DNA of 64,000 nucleotides from Petunia secreta (Eukaryota > Streptophyta > Magnoliopsida > Solanales > Solanaceae). Positions 23,286-33,472 of the stretch are shown here, in pieces. Within the stretch, counting starts at the first letter, position 1, and each line of letters starts with the position of its first letter. The stretch is from NCBI GenBank assembly GCA_029990175.1, contig JARKIP010000005.1:48411001-48475000 (forward strand), given 5' to 3'. A program made the position numbers and the translations under genes. The notes under the pieces were generated by a model that was not told the DNA's origin, searched no databases, and was given only the letters and a program-made list of their open reading frames with translations.

Positions 23286-23567
23286 TCAATCATCATGTGG
23301 TTGCAGATATTTGCCACCAGCACGAGCTGCCCATTCAGGGTCATGATGGTTTTCCAAGTGGGTCTTAAACCTCATTGTCCCTCCAGTATTTGTTCCATCT
23401 TCCCAATTCCAAACTTTCTGACAAAGAGTACATTGAGCTTTGCTGGTATCATTATTTTTTGTGATAAATTCCCAAACTTCGGATCGTTTAGTTCTTTTTG
23501 GAGCACCAGACGGACCTACGTTAGTAGCACCTTGAACTTGATTTGCATTATTTGCATTTGCAGCCAT
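23286..23567 (-). CDS. Stand-alone BED-type zinc-finger protein inside hAT element
   Basis: A 93-aa frame with an Ala/Asn-rich start, then one BED finger (EVWEFITKNND, Cys-x2-Cys at CTLC, then HLENHH). It is clearly related to the finger of the neighbouring transposase (DVWKFMTKHIP, CNIC, HLENHH) but has no catalytic or dimerisation domain and stops shortly after the finger. The start ATG is 85-100 bp downstream of a TATA box in a region homologous to the transposase promoter. By family knowledge the BED finger binds transposon ends; a finger-only protein could compete with transposase or regulate it, which is inference. It could equally be the remnant of a second, deleted transposase gene. 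Confidence 0.65.
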   Translation of the reverse strand: MAANANNANQVQGATNVGPSGAPKRTKRSEVWEFITKNNDTSKAQCTLCQKVWNWEDGTNTGGTMRFKTHLENHHDPEWAARAGGKYLQPHDD

Positions 23568-23653
23568 GTTGATAGAAAATTTAATAAAATAGCCTTTTTT
23601 TTAAGAGAAATGAATAGAAAATATTGAATTGTTATTAATTTGATGAAATATGG

Positions 23654-23666
23654 GAGTATTTATAGG
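23654..23666 (-). promoter_or_regulatory. TATA box of the BED-finger gene
   Basis: Minus strand CCTATAAATACTC. Context (runs of G, then ATAGCCGTT...AACGGCTAT) matches the region upstream of the transposase at 27092-27230. Confidence 0.6.
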
Positions 23667-23719
23667 CAAAATAGGTAGGGGAGGGTTGTAGGGGCGTTTA
23701 TGGGTGTGGGGGTGGGAAA

Positions 23720-23752
23720 AATAGCCGTTTATGGCCGTTGCCAACGGCTATT
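23720..23752. repeat. Inverted repeat AATAGCCGTT / AACGGCTATT
   Basis: Ten-base arms at 23720-23729 and 23743-23752 could form a hairpin upstream of the BED-finger gene. Related but longer and more complex arms occur at about 27164-27226 upstream of the transposase. Confidence 0.6.
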
Positions 23753-23859
23753 TTTTAAAATGGAGCGGATTTGGATATAAATTTGAAGTGGACCGGTCCG
23801 GTCCGGTCCGGTCCGGCCCGGTTTGTCGTTTTCTTTATTTTTTTTTTTTGTTTTTTGTT

Positions 23860-24225
23860 TTTTGGTTATTTGTTTTGTTTAAATTTTAGTTTTATTTAAT
23901 AACTTTTATATAATACTAGTAATCTAGTATTAAAATATTAACTATTATGTAATGTAGTATTTTAGTATTATAAAAGTATAATTGAGTATTTTTTATAAAA
24001 CTTAGTAATCTAGTATAATGTAAGTAAATTGTTATTTTTTCAAACTTAATAGTTAATACTAAGTTAGTAGTATAATAGTATTTAGTATTTTAGTATTTTA
24101 GTTTTTAGTATTTAGTATTTAGTTTTTAGTTTTTAGTTTTTAGTATTTAGTATTTTAGTATTTAGTATAGTATTTTAGTATTTAGTATTTTAGTATTTTA
24201 GTATTTAGTATTTTAGTATTGAATT
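23860..24225. repeat. TAGTATTT-type simple repeat
   Basis: AT-rich array of TAGTATTTTAGTATTT, densest at 24060-24225, lying between the BED-finger gene's promoter region and the transposase 3' end. No gene. Confidence 0.75.
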
Positions 24226-24363
24226 GCAAAGAGGTAACTTAATAGCAAAGGATACTTGAGAATATAACAAAGGATTTACTTAATAGCAAGGCGTAACGCA
24301 TTTTATTGAATAATGGATAATGGTTGATTTTTTGCAAAGTACATAGATATTAAATTGCAAAAA

Positions 24364-26811
24364 CTACATATTAATAAAAAAACTTCTCATTTTCTGAATA
24401 ATTTCGTCTGGCACCTCTGGAGGAACCGGTGGCAAAGAGTCATCTTTTTCATATTCAGTTTCATTGTCCAAACTTCCATCGCCTGATAAAATTTCTGATG
24501 ATGCTTCTGCATCGGCTACTTGATCTTCTGCAAATCCAAAATTTCTTCGCTCCGATCTAATCCAATCTCTGAATAATACGGCCGTCTCCATTGCTTCTTC
24601 CTTCAATGAATGTCTATGATCTCCAATTTGTAATCTTCCTTGGCTAAACGCGCTTTCTGAAGCAACAGATGATGCTTGAATAGTTAGAATATCCCGCGTC
24701 ATTTTTGCTAAAACTGGAAACTGTGCTTGTTGATCATTCCAAAATGGCAGTAGTTGATCGCTTCCAAAATACTCAATTTCCTTGCAACCATGAAGTAAAT
24801 AAACATCAAGCTCGTTGAACCCTCCGCTGCTACTCGACTGCCTGCTAGAAAGCCTTTGATTAAGGCTGGAAAAACTTCCCAATCCGGTTGCAGGTCTTTT
24901 GGGAGCCTGCGTTGAACTTGATCCAGCTCCACTTGGAACACTTGGAACAACATTATCAGCTGCACTCCTATACCTTTCATAAATCCGTTGGCAATCTACA
25001 ATTACCTGCGCACAAACTGTTTCTACACTTGGTGTTTCTTCATCAGTAATTCTCAAATTCCGATAAATTTCTCTAATGAGCATTTCCGTATTAAAACGTT
25101 TAAAACATGGATGTAATACAGATGCAATGTAATAAAGTGGTGGAATCGGAAAAAAATATTTTTTAAATTTTTCAAGCATTGCTTCTACCGCAACTTCATA
25201 ACCAGGCACTACTCTATAATCGTTAAGTAATTCTGCTATTCCAGCTATAAAATACAACATGGTAGTGATTGTAGGATAATATTGACCGGAAAATTCTTTA
25301 GTAGCATAAAAAAACTTTGCTAAAAATTGAAGAAGACGCTCAACATCTTGCCAATCTGTTTCTTCTAGGTGATACACGTCAGCTACTTTGCGATTAAAAT
25401 AATTAGTAATAGGCACTCGTAAAGTGTAAGCAACAGTCAAAGAGTCATATACAGTGTTCCACCTAGTTGAAACTTCCTTTGGAACTTTTCTAGGAGCTAT
25501 ACCTTCTTTCACACAATCTACTTGAAAGTCCCTCCATCTATCCGGTTTTTTAGATTTAAAAATATAACTAATTGCGAGTTTAACCTTCATAATAGTAGGA
25601 TCAAATAACTTAAGGCCATCTTTTACAACTAAATTATATATATGACATGCACATCTAACATGAAACAATTCTTCAAAAGGGGGATGCAATGCGGGTATTA
25701 ACTTAGTAATAGCATAATCATTGTTAGTTGCATTATCAAGAGTTATACTTAAAATTTTATCACTAAGATAATACGCCTTACAAATATCCGAAACTTCTCC
25801 CTTAATAAAATTTCCCGTGTGTGGTTCATCGACAACAGAATATGCTAAAATTCTTTTTTGCATTACCCAGTTAAGATCTATCCAATGACAAGTAACTGTT
25901 AAATACTCATACCCATTAACACCACGACCCAAATCAGAAGTAAGACAAACTCTACAATCAAAGTGATAAAATATATATCGTAAATATTGTCTATATTCAT
26001 TTTCAAATTTTATAATATCAGTTCTAACCGTAGTTTTTGGAAAACCTTGAAAAGATAGATTATATACGGTTTGAATATAACGAATAAAACCTTGACAAGA
26101 AGCAAATGTAAAAGGTAAGCACTCTACCGCAATCATTTTTGCCATTTGTTCCTTATCTTTCTTTTTATCATAATGCAAAAGCCCCCCCGTCACTGGGTTA
26201 ATTTCCTGTTGGACTCCACTACCTTGCGATGGAGCCATTCTATTCCCTGAACGAGGGCCACCCTCCCTCCTTTCCCATACATCCTTATGATGGTTTTCTA
26301 AGTGTGTTCTCAACTTTCCCGTCCCACTATTATGGCTGCCGGTTTTAAATTCCCAAATTTTTTTACAAATATTACATTTAGCTTTCTGAGCCGGAATATG
26401 TTTAGTCATAAATTTCCACACATCCGATCTTTCGGGTCGTGCATATCGTTCTCTACTAGGAGGCATAGGTGGTAATTCAGTTTCTTCATGTTGTTCACCT
26501 TGAAATTGACTAGTGGGTGTTTCATCTAAATTAGCCACTTCGGTAAACTCTTCATATTGTGTCTCTAACATATCATTATCTAGTGGTGCACCAACATTTA
26601 TATCATGCAAAAATTGCGAGTCATCTTCCTGAGTAAAATCATCTAGAAGAGAAGGAGCGCTAGAAGTACCAACTGGTCTTTTACCTAAAGCACGACTACG
26701 TCTATCATCCCCCCCTCGGTTAGAAGCACTTGATCTACGACCGCTACCCGTACGCCCAGTAATTGATCTCCAAATTCCAGACATTTTTATAATTACTAAA
26801 ATATGCTTCAA
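24364..26811 (-). CDS. hAT-family transposase, apparently intact (815 aa)
   Basis: Catalyses cut-and-paste transposition of the surrounding element. Domains in order: basic Ser/Arg-rich N-terminus (residues 1-50); acidic linker; BED zinc finger (about 128-176; Cys146, Cys149, His170, His174/175); RNase-H-like catalytic core with Asp293 (TSDLGRGVNG), Asp359 (ITLDNATNND), the CxxH motif CACH (387-390), Trp451 (STRW), and Glu719 (ASESAF); C-terminal hAT dimerisation region (about 665-750, LPFWNDQQAQFPVLAKM). The frame is open from end to end and length is normal for plant hAT. A second Met at residue 10 (MSGIWRS) is an alternative start. Promoter with TATA box lies about 280 bp upstream. Catalytic residue assignments are by motif recognition. 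Confidence 0.9.
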   Translation of the reverse strand: MKHILVIIKMSGIWRSITGRTGSGRRSSASNRGGDDRRSRALGKRPVGTSSAPSLLDDFTQEDDSQFLHDINVGAPLDNDMLETQYEEFTEVANLDETPTSQFQGEQHEETELPPMPPSRERYARPERSDVWKFMTKHIPAQKAKCNICKKIWEFKTGSHNSGTGKLRTHLENHHKDVWERREGGPRSGNRMAPSQGSGVQQEINPVTGGLLHYDKKKDKEQMAKMIAVECLPFTFASCQGFIRYIQTVYNLSFQGFPKTTVRTDIIKFENEYRQYLRYIFYHFDCRVCLTSDLGRGVNGYEYLTVTCHWIDLNWVMQKRILAYSVVDEPHTGNFIKGEVSDICKAYYLSDKILSITLDNATNNDYAITKLIPALHPPFEELFHVRCACHIYNLVVKDGLKLFDPTIMKVKLAISYIFKSKKPDRWRDFQVDCVKEGIAPRKVPKEVSTRWNTVYDSLTVAYTLRVPITNYFNRKVADVYHLEETDWQDVERLLQFLAKFFYATKEFSGQYYPTITTMLYFIAGIAELLNDYRVVPGYEVAVEAMLEKFKKYFFPIPPLYYIASVLHPCFKRFNTEMLIREIYRNLRITDEETPSVETVCAQVIVDCQRIYERYRSAADNVVPSVPSGAGSSSTQAPKRPATGLGSFSSLNQRLSSRQSSSSGGFNELDVYLLHGCKEIEYFGSDQLLPFWNDQQAQFPVLAKMTRDILTIQASSVASESAFSQGRLQIGDHRHSLKEEAMETAVLFRDWIRSERRNFGFAEDQVADAEASSEILSGDGSLDNETEYEKDDSLPPVPPEVPDEIIQKMRSFFINM

Positions 26812-27091
26812 ACAAATTACTAAAATATGCTACAAACAATAATATTGCACAAAAATAAAATAGATAATAAAAAGTAAGAACGAGTTTACTTGATATCGTG
26901 AACTTAGAATGTAGAACTTAGGAAGTGAAAGTTGAAACTTGACCGGAACCGCACCGAACAATATTTCCACTTTACTCCAAATATTTTTTTAGTATGCAAT
27001 TTAGCAAATAGCCTTTTGTAGAAATAAGAGAGATTGATAGAGATTTAGAGAGAATATTAGAGAAATTGTGAATAAATTGATGAAAAATGAT

Positions 27092-27102
27092 GGTATTTAT
27101 AG
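27092..27102 (-). promoter_or_regulatory. TATA box of the hAT transposase gene
   Basis: Minus strand CTATAAATACC, followed toward the gene by GA-rich leader sequence; homologous arrangement at 23654-23666. Confidence 0.6.
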
Positions 27103-27142
27103 AAAAAATAGATAGGGGGGGTATAGGGGCGCCCTAGGGGGT

Positions 27143-27159
27143 GGGGGGGGGGGGGGGGG
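27143..27159 (+). repeat. 17-G homopolymer
   Basis: An uninterrupted run of G inside the hAT 5' region; the equivalent place in the BED-finger promoter has GGGTGTGGGGGTGGG. Length is likely unstable and error-prone in sequencing. Confidence 0.8.
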
Positions 27160-27244
27160 CCAAAATAGCCGTTTTTGGCCGTTGGGGCAACGGCCAAAAG
27201 TGAAATAGCCGTTGCCCAACGGCTAGTTTTCGCAAGCCCATCAG

Positions 27245-27420
27245 TCATCCGGTCCGGTCCGGCCCGGTTCCGGTCCATTTTGGTCCGGTTCGTCCGGTCC
27301 ATTTTGGACGTGCCGGATCGAGACCGGGTCGAATTTTTTTTTTTATATATTTGGCCCGATTTGATCCGGTCCGGACCGGTTTCCGGTCCGGTCCGGTTCG
27401 GCCCGGCCCAAACCGGGCTA
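27245..27420. repeat. hAT subterminal GGTCCGG repeat array, right
   Basis: CCGGTCCGGCCCGG, GGTCCGGTTCG, GGACCGGTTTCCGG and related motifs next to the right inverted repeat, mirroring 22881-23070. Confidence 0.75.
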
Positions 27421-27421
27421 T

Positions 27422-27432
27422 TAGACAGCCTT
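27422..27432. repeat. hAT terminal inverted repeat, right
   Basis: TAGACAGCCTT, the inverse complement of the left end AAGGCTGTCTA. Confidence 0.85.
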
Positions 27433-27440
27433 AGGCAAAA
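27433..27440. repeat. hAT target site duplication, right (AGGCAAAA)
   Basis: Identical to 22859-22866. Confidence 0.85.
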
Positions 27441-27459
27441 ACTTTACAAAAGCTGCCTA

Positions 27460-27568
27460 GCAAATCTGACTGAAGTTCGGCCGAAGGTATCAATCAGTTG
27501 GTTCATCTAAGTTGCAAATCTGAATGAAGTTCAATCGAAGATATCAATCACTTGGGTCATCTGAGTTC
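27460..27568. repeat. Two-unit ~53-bp tandem duplication
   Basis: GCAAATCTGAMTGAAGTTC...ATCAATCA...TTGGKTCATCT starts at 27460 and 27513. Confidence 0.7.
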
Positions 27569-27743
27569 TGCATATTGTGAAACAATTGTCTGGTAATATG
27601 TTTCTCTCTTTTGTGTATTGCATGAATTGAAATTTGGTTGTGCAGATTATCTTTTGATATAGTACAACTGATAAAAATTAAAAGAGCAATGATTAGTGTA
27701 ATCATGAGGGGTCATCATAATTACATAATCATCCAAGAATTAA

Positions 27744-28686
27744 CACTCTGTTTGGATCATTGTTATCTATTGTTTCATAATGTATTATTTTGTTTTGTAT
27801 TGTATTGTATCGTACTGTATTATAAAAACAACGTTTGAATTGATTGTATTGTTTCCCGTTGTCTAGTAACATTGTTATTGTTTGTTTTGATTGTATTGTA
27901 TTGTACTGTAACTAATAAATTTAATAATATACCCTTAGTTGTTCTAAATATTAAATTAAGTAACAAATTTTCTTTAATATAATTTGAGACAGTTTATATT
28001 TACTAGTTTATCACCAACTATACCTTGTAAATATATTCATGCAAATTATAATAATAAAAATATAAGTTAATAATATTAAACATAACAATAAGTTCACACT
28101 ATTAATAATTTAGATAAAAAATAATATTCCATAACGACATGCAAGCAATCATATTATCCAAAATAATAGTTATTAACAAAAGTGTCATCATATATTTCGT
28201 ATCAAAAAAAAAAAAAAAACATATGGCTTGTAATTAATGAAATCTACTAACTCAAGTTTCACGTTTTTGCTCTGTAATTAATGAAATTAAGATAAAACGT
28301 TTAATGTAATCACACAACAAGATGACTTGTGAATATGAAGAGGCAGGGAACGTACAAAGTAATAAGAGAGGCAGGGAACATACTGTATTTTGAGAAGAGG
28401 GGAGATGAGGTCAAAATAACTACTTGGGTGTATTTAAATAAGAAAATAGGGTAGAGAGTAAAATACGATTATAAGGTTAAATTAAGGACATGATGGGAAA
28501 GTGTAAAAGCGTAACAATGCAAAACCACCAAATCGATTGTAACAAAAAGTGGGTCTTTTCATTGTTAGGTAACAACAGAACTTAACAATACAATACAACG
28601 AAATTAAAGTAACAACCAAAACAAATATTTTAATCATAATAACAATACAATACAATACAATGGGTAACAATGATCCAAACAAAGTG
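27744..28686. mobile_element. MITE-like element with long terminal inverted repeats (~0.94 kb)
   Basis: The left end CACTCTGTTTGGATCATTGTTA is the near-perfect inverse (1 mismatch in 22) of the right end. TAA flanks both ends (27741-27743, 28687-28689), which fits a 3-bp target duplication of the PIF/Harbinger (Tourist) type, though the termini do not look classical for that group. The interior is AT-rich with TGTATTGTATTG runs and no coding sequence. Confidence 0.75.
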
Positions 28687-28689
28687 TAA

Positions 28690-29149
28690 GAGTATTGTTA
28701 ATCGGTGGAATTAGTAGCCATGTTTAGTCACTGTTAAATTTTTTTTCTTTCTCTCGTCCTTTGCTTTTAAACAATCAGTTTGAGGCATTGCTTTTACCAA
28801 TCAGTTTGTAAATGATGAGATAAAGGATAATTGGTTGAGCAAATAGTAATGGAATTGAAAACATATAAATCAGGATGTTGGTTGGGATGTTTTGGACAGA
28901 GTTTTGAGGCATTGTTTGTTTTCATTTCCTCTGTTTGTTAAAAGCTTCTTACGGTATTAAGGCCTACTTAATTTCTTATACAGATTATGCTTGTTACTTT
29001 TTCGAGAATAGAACACAGGCCATAGTTTTCAATGTGTAAATTTTCTCGGTGACTAGGAAACTAATTTCTTCTGGAATTCAAAAATAATTTTAGACTCGGG
29101 AATGTGAGCCATTGCAATATATTAATTATGTACTCTATTCTTTTACTTA
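28690..29149. other. Unassigned non-coding DNA
   Basis: AT-rich sequence between the MITE and a truncated LTR; no gene or repeat structure recognised. Confidence 0.4.
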
Positions 29150-30165
29150 GAGCAAGAGCGTTTGGAGGAGATTCGATGGGGAAAAGGGGTTATTGAGTAG
29201 TGGGTTGCTTCTTAAGATAGAGGTGGGTGATTATATCCATTTCTTTGATGGCCTTTTGACTTATGGATGTTCTATCATGTGTTCCTTACGTGAGTAGCTG
29301 CCAATTGGTGTATTTTTTACACCTCATCTTCGAATTAATATTATATATCATATGTTATGACATTGGTGTGATATTTCATTCAAAGTAAGAGTGTTATACT
29401 CCATTTATGACTCTGGCATGTACTTCCCAGTAGATGAGAGAGTCCCGCACCGGTGAAGGATTATTATTGCATATATCTCCTGGTAGTCGATGATAGTCCC
29501 GCGCTGGAAATATGTTAGGGGCATATGTGACCCCATTGCATCATAATTCATTCATCTCATCTTCATTACATAGATTGTTGAGAATTGTGTGGCTGGTTGC
29601 TTTATTTTTCATACTAGTAATATGTGTTTATGGTTGTTTATATGTTCCTAGTTTTTATGTGCTCCTCCCTTCTCCCTTGCTAGCTTATCTATTCTTTGAG
29701 TTGGTTAGCCAGCCCCCACTTATTGAGTCATTTCGACTCACCCTTGTTTGTTTCTTGTTGTTTGTTTGTTTCGGCAGGTATCGCTCAAGGACCGAGTTTG
29801 TTGTTCGATTGAGGAGCGGAGACGGCTTCAGCTGTTAGGGTGAGTCATCTCTTGTTCAGGATGGCCACCAGTTTAAGATTTTTTTTGATAGTTTAGTCCT
29901 ACTCCCTTCTAGAGATGCTTGCGTCTCTTTTGCTCTCGTAGATGTCTGGTCTAGATAGCCTTAAAATTAGTATATTTTGTAGGAAGCTGTAATTCCTTCT
30001 GTACAGCTTGTATGTAAGTATGTTTATGTTTCTCAGAGTCTTTTTTTATATTTGTAAGTTGGTTTTATGTTTTTTTCTTTTTTAATTGAAAAAGGGTTTG
30101 CCTGGCCGGTCTTGGAAAGGATGTCGGGTGCCCGCACGGCCTAGCTGAAAATCTGGGTCTTGTCA
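29150..30165 (+). repeat. Truncated LTR of a Ty3/gypsy element, 3' part
   Basis: Parallel to 33160-34775 (solo LTR): shared blocks include TTATATCCATTTCTTTG, CACTTATTGAGTC...GACTCACCCTTG, TTTCGGCAGGT, GGATGGCCACCAGTTTA and GGATGTCGGGTG. It ends in TGTCA at 30165, followed by an initiator-Met-type primer site. The 5' part is missing. It carries about two units of the 54-bp repeat that is expanded in the other LTR. Confidence 0.7.
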
Positions 30166-31110
30166 GTTTGTATCAGAGCCCGCTTTAGAGTCTATCAGAT
30201 TAAGACAGTGTCTAGTTTCCCTTCTTTCTTTCTCAATCAACGTGCGTCGGTTCTCTTGTCTGAGACTATATCTATTCCACTAACTCACCCAAATAGAGGC
30301 AAGGATTTGGGTGTTATGTCAATAAAAAGTAGAAGAGTCGGAGGCGACAAGCGATATGTTAGCTACTCTTTGTGGTGAAGATGAGAGGGTGTTGACCAAG
30401 GTGATCGTGAAGCTCAGCTTAGGCTAGGGATCTCCAGATGGCGAGTGGTGTGGATTGCGAGTATAATTTTGTGAATGGGGCTCAGTCGGAGGTGGTAGCA
30501 GCAGGTGTTATGCCTTAGGCTATCCGGCCAGGTACGGTAGAGGTCCTGTCTAGGACTTAAAGAGGTTGCGTCCCCGTGACCAACATCAATCCATTCATCA
30601 ATAACGTAATATGGGATGTTGTCTCTATTGTGATCTGAGTCATCATAAGTAAGATTGTCCCAAAAGTCAATTGGGAGATATTTAGAGGTCCCGTAGGTTC
30701 GGGAGTATTCTAGCGCCTCATTTAGGGGTGAGGGTTTTTATTACCAAGGGAGGCCAGCCGTCGAGTCAGGTCAGCCCTCGGTGCATGATCCTTATCAAGC
30801 CTCGGCACCTCGAGAGAATCAGCCTCAGTTTTCTTTCTTTCACCATCAGTAGTGTCTTCAGCACTATTATGGTTCGAAGGGGTTTTCGTTGTCGCGATCC
30901 TAGTCGTTATAGGAATGTCCTCTACTTCAGTGGGGGAAGATCATCTTTTCTCTCAACCTCAGATATCTATTCAGCTACAGAGGCGGTACTTTGAACTGCC
31001 AGTCAGGTGGGGCTTTTGGCTGAGAAGGACAACTAAGTTTTTAAAGAGGAAAAAGATACACAGATCTCAAAAAATAGGCGAGAGGGACAAGTTATTAATT
31101 AGTGGGTTAA
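30166..31110 (+). pseudogene. Primer site and degenerate gag-like internal remnant
   Basis: Begins GTTTGTATCAGAGCC, resembling the TGGTATCAGAGC initiator-tRNA-Met primer site. The following 0.9 kb has Arg/Gln/Ser/Pro-type coding debris (for example a GGQPSSQVSPRC-like piece at 30749) compatible with a gypsy gag, but no continuous frame and no recognisable polymerase. Cut by the MULE at about 31110. Confidence 0.45.
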
Positions 31111-31587
31111 TGGTTTAAAACCATTATTAAAGAACACCCCAAGCTTTTAAAAAATACAAAAGAACCCTCCATATATAAACCCTTTTTATTAGCCAAAAGT
31201 GGCAAAACCCTTCTCATTCTCTCTCCCATCTCTCCTCTCTTTCCCCGCGCCGACCCCTATAAAAATCACTTCTCACCCATTTTTTTTCTTCAATCAGCTC
31301 TAGATTTTGCCCCATTGATTGATGTTAAGTTTTCCTCACAATGGTACTCATTTCTATTTGTTTCTGATTATAAAATCAATTTGCCCATTTCCCTTTTTTT
31401 TTTTCATTTTTGAATCAGGTCTTGAAACAAGAATTTTGTTGATTCTCGCTTCAAAGGAACTCATTCATCATCTCTAGTAAGTGTAAGGTTTTTATATTGT
31501 ACAATGCATATAGTTTCTATTCCTAAATTCTAGGTTTCATTTCGTAAATAATGATGCTTGAACAGTGGTCACGACATGTTGTAGTAT

Positions 31588-31703
31588 CGTATTATACGTG
31601 TGCACATCGTGTTATGTGTGTCCACATATGCACATCATGTTATATGGGTACATATATGTAAATATGTGTACACACATAACATGATGTGCACACGTATAAT
31701 ACG
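31588..31703. repeat. 116-bp imperfect palindrome in MULE left arm
   Basis: Arms of about 43 nt start CGTATTATACGTGTGCACAT and end in its inverse, with about 2 mismatches, separated by roughly 30 nt. It should form a stable hairpin. Shorter TGTGTACACA palindromes follow to 31800. Confidence 0.8.
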
Positions 31704-31999
31704 ATTTTACCAGATTTTCTTCTTACACATATTCTTTCATGTGTACACATATCAATAATTATGTGTACACGTCATATATTATGTGTACACATATTTCTTG
31801 TATTTTCATTGACTGATGAATAATCTTTGTTATGGTGCCTACATGTATTTTTTTCAACAATGCTACTGTTAGCAATTAATTTTCTTGGGGAATGGGTGGA
31901 GAGCCGTGATTGTTTCACTTGGATTTTGAAGTCTAGGGAGATGATACCAATTTTTTTGAATGATGAGGTTATGTATTCTGATTTAGGTTAAAAGTTTAT

Positions 32000-32149
32000 T
32001 ACCAGATGCTCCGTAAGTCACGATCCAAATAATCTTTGCCTTATGTACATGCTCAGCATTTGTTCAAAGCAAAAGAGTTATCCTTGTAGAATAAACAACA
32101 ATGACGATCTCCTTATTTACCTGGCCAATGTCGATGGAGCTGATAATAT
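32000..32149 (+). pseudogene. MULE transposase, N-terminal fragment upstream of inserted LTR
   Basis: A short frame near 32060-32149 reads SYPCRINNNDDLLIYLANVD, fitting the N-terminal part of a MULE protein that resumes after the LTR at 34776. No start codon could be fixed. Confidence 0.35.
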
Positions 32150-33472
32150 TGAAACGACCTCGGTTAGTCGTTTCGGATGTTAGGACTCCGATTGGCGTGC
32201 TGATAATTTTAAAATATTCGTAATGTCCATTAGGACCTGTATGTAAAATTTGAGCTAAATCAGACCTCGTTTGGTAGGCATCGGAAGAAGGTTTCAGTTT
32301 TTATTGTCGATAAATATTAGAAAGAGATTTTCAAGCTCGGTTTTGGCGAATGAGCTCCGATTCGAAATCTAAAAGCGCCATTAGGTTCGTATGATTATTT
32401 GTGACTTTTGTGATTTTTTGAAAGTGAATTTCGATGTTGTTCGGCTAGTTTCAGCTAAAATGCTGAAAGTTAAATAATTTGACCTTTTTCCATTTAAATT
32501 CCCATCTTGAGTTTCGGGAACCCGATTTGAGATCCGCCTTCGTGAGTATGTTACATATAATTTATATAGCTCATATACAAAAGTTGAAATTATTTCGAAT
32601 ATCGTAGGGCACCGTTTCAATTTTCGTTAAGAAAAAAAATAAAATAAAAGAAAACAAAAAATAAAAAAGGAAAAAGACAAAAAGTTAAAATTAATGGCGG
32701 TGGCATATATGACATATGTGCTACTTAGCATATGCCGTACGGAAAACAGTAAGAAAAATGATTCAGAAGCAGAGAAAAATGAAGTGGCGTAGAAATGGAA
32801 AAAAATGCCAGAAAATGAGAAAAAGGGGCTGGAAAAAAGTAGAATTTTCACCTTGAAACATTCAGGTAATGATCCTAATATATTATTTGAGTTTATTACG
32901 TGTGTTTGAATATGTTTTAATGGTAAAACTTGGAATATTAAACATCGTTTAAATAAGTCCAACTTATAATTTAAAGGGTCAATTGGACCCCGATAGTGGA
33001 ATTGATTATATATTCGTACTCAGGGAGATATGGGCAACTTATAAATGTAATTATTTAGGGTTTGGTTATGTGACCATAAAACCTGTACATAGGCCTGGCC
33101 TGCGTATTGCGTATGCGAATAGGGTATCATGTTCTTACCTGGATTGCCCTAAGATGTGAGGAATGAAGCCTTTAGCCTAATTTGATATATTTTTCTGCTT
33201 ATTGAATAGAGTGGGATCATTTGGCAAGGAACCAAAGGATAAAGCGGTTGTTGATTAGCAGTGCTAACTTTTGGAAGAGGTAAGTGTTTATATCCATTTC
33301 TTTGGAGGCACCTGGCCTCGTGGATTTTCTACCACGTGTTCCTTACGTGTGTAGCTGCCGATAGGCGTACTCATTGCGCCTTAGCTTTGAATTTACATTG
33401 TATATTATTTGTTATGCCCTGTTGTTTGTATTGCATTGAGCATATGAGCATTGCACTCTGGTTTTGAGCATT

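Larger units (their letters stand above)
22867..27432 (-). mobile_element. Complete hAT transposon (~4.57 kb)
   Basis: Ends carry the inverted repeat AAGGCTGTCTA (22868-22878; complement 27422-27432), with an extra T at the left end, flanked by the 8-bp duplication AGGCAAAA. Dense GGTCCGG-type subterminal repeats lie inside both ends. Two genes run on the minus strand: a full transposase and a short BED-finger protein, each preceded by a homologous promoter segment. Intact termini, target duplication and open transposase frame suggest recent activity. Confidence 0.9.

Noticed and set aside
28482..28682. 66-codon frame in the MITE
   Set aside because: Translation of TGTATTG-type inverted repeat; MITEs of this size carry no genes.
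29512..29838. 108-codon hydrophobic frame
   Set aside because: Inside an LTR also found as solo LTR; the frame is not conserved in the sister LTR.
32627..32962. 111-codon Phe-rich frame, minus strand
   Set aside because: Low-complexity AT-rich LTR sequence.
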